A DNA stretch of 64,000 nucleotides from an uncultured Pelagibacteraceae bacterium. GTDB lineage: Bacteria; Pseudomonadota; Alphaproteobacteria; Pelagibacterales; Pelagibacteraceae. A program made the translations under genes and the position numbers. This document shows positions 61,186 to 64,000 of this stretch, piece by piece; within the stretch, counting starts at the first letter, position 1; every line of letters begins with the position of its first letter. The stretch is from positions 1 through 64,000 of the forward strand of contig CACIYQ010000003.1 of NCBI GenBank assembly GCA_902590915.1, given 5' to 3'. A model generated the notes under the pieces. That model was not told where the DNA came from. It made no database searches and saw only the letters and a program-made list of their open reading frames with translations.

Positions 61186-61761
61186 TTATAAGTTCCAAAT
61201 ATTATTTAAAATCTCTTCTCGTCTACAAGCTGTTTTATATTCTAAATATCTTTGAAACTTTTTAACATAAAAATCTTGGTGATAAACTTCAGCTTTGTAA
61301 AATTTTTCAAAACTTCTTATGTAAGTGACGATTTTTTTATTAAACTCTTTTTCTAATTCTTTTACACTATTTTCTATCAGTTTTTTTTCTTTATTATTTT
61401 GATAAAACGCTACTGATCTGTAGCTATATCCTTTATCGCAAAATTGCCCATAAGGATCAAAGGGATCTATATTTTTCCAAAAAGTATTGAGTAATTCTTT
61501 AAAAGAAATGATTTCTTTATCATAGACAATTTCAACAACTTCAAAATGACCAGTTTTACCATAAGTTACCTCTCTATAGGTTGGGTTTTCTGTAGTGCCT
61601 CCAGAGTAACCTGATATCACGTCTTCTACTCCACTTAATTTTTCAAAAGCCTCTTCCATGCACCAAAAACATCCACCAGCAAAATATGCCCTATCCTTTT
61701 GTTTGGCTTCAACTGCAGTAATAAACGAGACAATAAAAATTATAATAGTGATAAATTTCAT
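61186..61761 (-). CDS. msrA: Peptide methionine sulfoxide reductase MsrA with signal peptide
   Basis: MKFITIIIFIVSFITAVEA signal; YFAGGCFWCMEEAF; GYSGGTTENPTYREVTYGKTGHFEVVEI. Confidence 0.95.
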   Translation of the reverse strand: MKFITIIIFIVSFITAVEAKQKDRAYFAGGCFWCMEEAFEKLSGVEDVISGYSGGTTENPTYREVTYGKTGHFEVVEIVYDKEIISFKELLNTFWKNIDPFDPYGQFCDKGYSYRSVAFYQNNKEKKLIENSVKELEKEFNKKIVTYIRSFEKFYKAEVYHQDFYVKKFQRYLEYKTACRREEILNNIWNL

Positions 61762-61803
61762 TAACTATCATATACAAAAAACTTGAATTGAGTCTATGAT
61801 ATT

Positions 61804-61833
61804 AAAGGTAGCTACTTTTAGTAAACTACCTTT
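61804..61833 (-). terminator. Hairpin downstream of the formate dehydrogenase gene
   Basis: AAAGGTAG...CTACCTTT stem between msrA and fdh. Confidence 0.5.
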
Positions 61834-61853
61834 TGTCGGTATTCTTTTATGGG

Positions 61854-63053
61854 TTATTTTTTCTTGTATTTGGCCGCTTCTTCAGATCCACCTGTAGCTG
61901 AACCTTTACTGTAAGAGTGTGCACCCATTCCAGCTAATTGGCCGTCTTTGACAATAAGATATTGATTTCTAATTTCACTTCCTTCAAAGAAACATTCTAA
62001 AATTTCTCTCACTCCATCAGCATATCTTGCCTGCGCAGATAATGAAGTACCTGAGGTGTGTGGTGTCATTCCATGATTAGGCATAGTTCTCCAAACATGA
62101 TCATTTGGAGCTGGCTGTGGAAACCAAACGTCTCCTGCATAACCACTTAATTGTCCACTTTCTAAAGCTTTAGCAATTGCTTCACGATTACAAATTTTAC
62201 CCCTAGCAGTATTAACGATGTATGCACCTTTTTTCATTTTACTAATCATCGCTTCATCGAATAAGTTTTCGGTTTCTGGATGAAGAGGACAATTTATTGT
62301 AACTACGTCACATACTTTAACCATCGACTCCACAGACTCATGAAAAGTTAAATTTAATTCTTTTTCCACACTGTCAGGCAATTTATGTCTATCAAAGTAA
62401 TGTAAATGAACATCAAATGGTTTCATTTTTCTAAGTGCATCTAAACCAATCCGACCCGCTGCAACTGTTCCAATATGCATACCTTCTACATCATAAGATC
62501 TTTGCACAGCATCTGCAATATTCCAGCCACCTTCATTAACAATCCTGTGTTGGTTGTGGTAATCTCTTACCATTGAAACAATCATCATAACTATATGTTC
62601 AGCAACTGATCTTGAATTACAAAATGTAACTTCTACAACATCAATTTTATTATCCATCGCTGCCTGCAAATCAACATGGTCTGATCCTATTCCTGCAGTG
62701 ATAGCCATTTTTAAATTTTTCGCTTTTGCAATTCTTTCTTTTGTTAAATAATAAGGGAAAAAAGGTTGAGAAATAACTATATCTGCATCAACGATATGTT
62801 TATCAGCTTCACATCCGTCTCCGTCTTTACTGTTTGTTACAACAAATTCATGACCATTAGATTCTAAATATTTTCTTAATCCCAATCCTCCTGAAACACA
62901 GCCTAATAATTCACCAGGTGTGAAATCTCTACCTTTAGGACTAGGCAAAGTCATTCCATCGGGATACTTTTCTAATTTTGGAAGATCACTTAGGGGGTAT
63001 GATTTAGGCATTCCACCCTTAGGATCATCGTATAACACACACAATATCTTCAT
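61854..63053 (-). CDS. fdh: NAD-dependent formate dehydrogenase
   Basis: GSDHVDLQAAMDNKIDVVEVTFCNSRSVAEHIVMMIVSMVRDY; GTVAAGRIGLDALRKMKPFDVHLHYFDRHKLP; TPHTSGTSLSAQARYADG. Confidence 0.95.
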   Translation of the reverse strand: MKILCVLYDDPKGGMPKSYPLSDLPKLEKYPDGMTLPSPKGRDFTPGELLGCVSGGLGLRKYLESNGHEFVVTNSKDGDGCEADKHIVDADIVISQPFFPYYLTKERIAKAKNLKMAITAGIGSDHVDLQAAMDNKIDVVEVTFCNSRSVAEHIVMMIVSMVRDYHNQHRIVNEGGWNIADAVQRSYDVEGMHIGTVAAGRIGLDALRKMKPFDVHLHYFDRHKLPDSVEKELNLTFHESVESMVKVCDVVTINCPLHPETENLFDEAMISKMKKGAYIVNTARGKICNREAIAKALESGQLSGYAGDVWFPQPAPNDHVWRTMPNHGMTPHTSGTSLSAQARYADGVREILECFFEGSEIRNQYLIVKDGQLAGMGAHSYSKGSATGGSEEAAKYKKK

Positions 63054-63129
63054 TTAATCTCCTGTTTATAATAAAGCATTATTTTATTTCCAATCATCTA
63101 ACCTTATTTTTAACGTGCTAGCAAACAAA

Positions 63130-63594
63130 TTATTTCTTGGTAGGATAATTTTTTTTTAAGATAAATCGATTAATAATTATTGCAAAAATAATAATAATTA
63201 TTGAACCTGAAATAACTGGTGTCAACAAGTAGTCCACTGAGACGCTGCCCATTATTACAATGATTGGATTACCACCAGCTGGAGGATGAGTCACGTCGAA
63301 TAGCATCATTAAACCAACCCCAAAACCTACAGCAATAGGAATATTCAAATATAAAGGTAAAGGGATAAAGTATAAAAAAAACATTCCAACAACAGCAGTA
63401 AGAACATGACCAAAAAAAACATTTTTTGGCTGAGCAAAAGGACTTTCAGGATATCCGTTGAGAAGAACCATTGAAGATCCAAAAGAAGCGATCAAAAATA
63501 TTCCGTATTCAGTTTTGTAAGTTAAAAGAGTTAGTATTCCTATTGTTACAATTGAAAATAATCCCGCAAAGAATGATTGTTTTAAATTTCCCAT
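63130..63594 (-). CDS. HPP-family membrane protein
   Basis: LIASFGSSMVLLNGYPESPFAQPKNVFFGH; DVTHPPAGGNPII. Confidence 0.9.
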   Translation of the reverse strand: MGNLKQSFFAGLFSIVTIGILTLLTYKTEYGIFLIASFGSSMVLLNGYPESPFAQPKNVFFGHVLTAVVGMFFLYFIPLPLYLNIPIAVGFGVGLMMLFDVTHPPAGGNPIIVIMGSVSVDYLLTPVISGSIIIIIFAIIINRFILKKNYPTKK

Positions 63595-63597
63595 AAT

Positions 63598-63996
63598 TTA
63601 ATTAGATACAATCTTTTTTAGGGCGTTGAAAGGAAGAAGAATACATTCTTTTCTTGAAATATTTTTCATGTTAAATAACTCACTCAAAAAAGACCATTTT
63701 TTTTTAGTACTATTTTTTTCTTTACAAAAAAAAGATTTTGCAAAATCACACAGTTCATTAATTTTACTTTTTTCTTTATTTATCAAGTTTTTTGATAATA
63801 AACTTGCAGTAGCTTGGCAATAAACACATGAGTTTCCTTGATAACCAAAGTCAATTATTTTTTCATCTTTAATGATTAGCTTTATTTCAATTTTATCACC
63901 ACATAAAGGATTTTTGGATTTTGCTGCATGAGTGTAGTTTTTGATATTTTTATTATTTTTCGTATCAGATGCAATCTCTAAAATTTTTAAATCCAT
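63598..63996 (-). CDS. SufU/IscU-like iron-sulfur scaffold family protein
   Basis: NPLCGDKIEIKL; YQGNSCVYCQATASLLS; late Cys in SRKECILLPF. Confidence 0.75.
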   Translation of the reverse strand: MDLKILEIASDTKNNKNIKNYTHAAKSKNPLCGDKIEIKLIIKDEKIIDFGYQGNSCVYCQATASLLSKNLINKEKSKINELCDFAKSFFCKEKNSTKKKWSFLSELFNMKNISRKECILLPFNALKKIVSN

Positions 63997-64000
63997 ATAA

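Noticed and set aside
1-64000. CRISPR array or IS elements
   Set aside because: No regularly spaced repeats and no transposase-like ORF seen in the window

Overview
AT-rich, densely coding bacterial chromosome segment. Gene content and style suggest a streamlined alphaproteobacterium of the SAR11/Pelagibacterales type; this is inference, as there is no rRNA in the window. Housekeeping blocks include recA, alaS, icd, psd-pssA, rlmE, guaB, guaA, panB and a complete gcvT-gcvH-gcvP operon behind a tandem glycine riboswitch. A umuDC error-prone polymerase operon has a LexA-like operator and a recognisable sigma70-type promoter at its start. The most notable accessory region is about 24.2-45.4 kb: a tctABC tripartite tricarboxylate transporter, a TcuA-like tricarballylate dehydrogenase, four MmgE/PrpD paralogues, PrpF, an AcnA/AcnD-type hydratase, an Ldh2-family dehydrogenase, a TauD-type dioxygenase, an SDR, a divergent PEP-mutase/isocitrate-lyase-family protein, two TSUP transporters, an AbrB-type membrane protein and an IclR regulator. 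A shared palindromic operator-like element (TTTCAYANTRTRAAAC-like) occurs in three of its intergenic regions, so I propose it is an IclR-controlled pathway for an unidentified tricarboxylate or methylcitrate-like compound. The island is bracketed by pxpA on one side and pxpBC on the other. Other observations: an IMP dehydrogenase lacking its CBS domains, a strong GC-rich hairpin upstream of alaS, a possible decayed ORF beside umuD, and an FAD/DUF1365/CFA/DUF3833/SDR/TspO lipid-modification cluster. No tRNA, rRNA, CRISPR, IS element or prophage was recognised.
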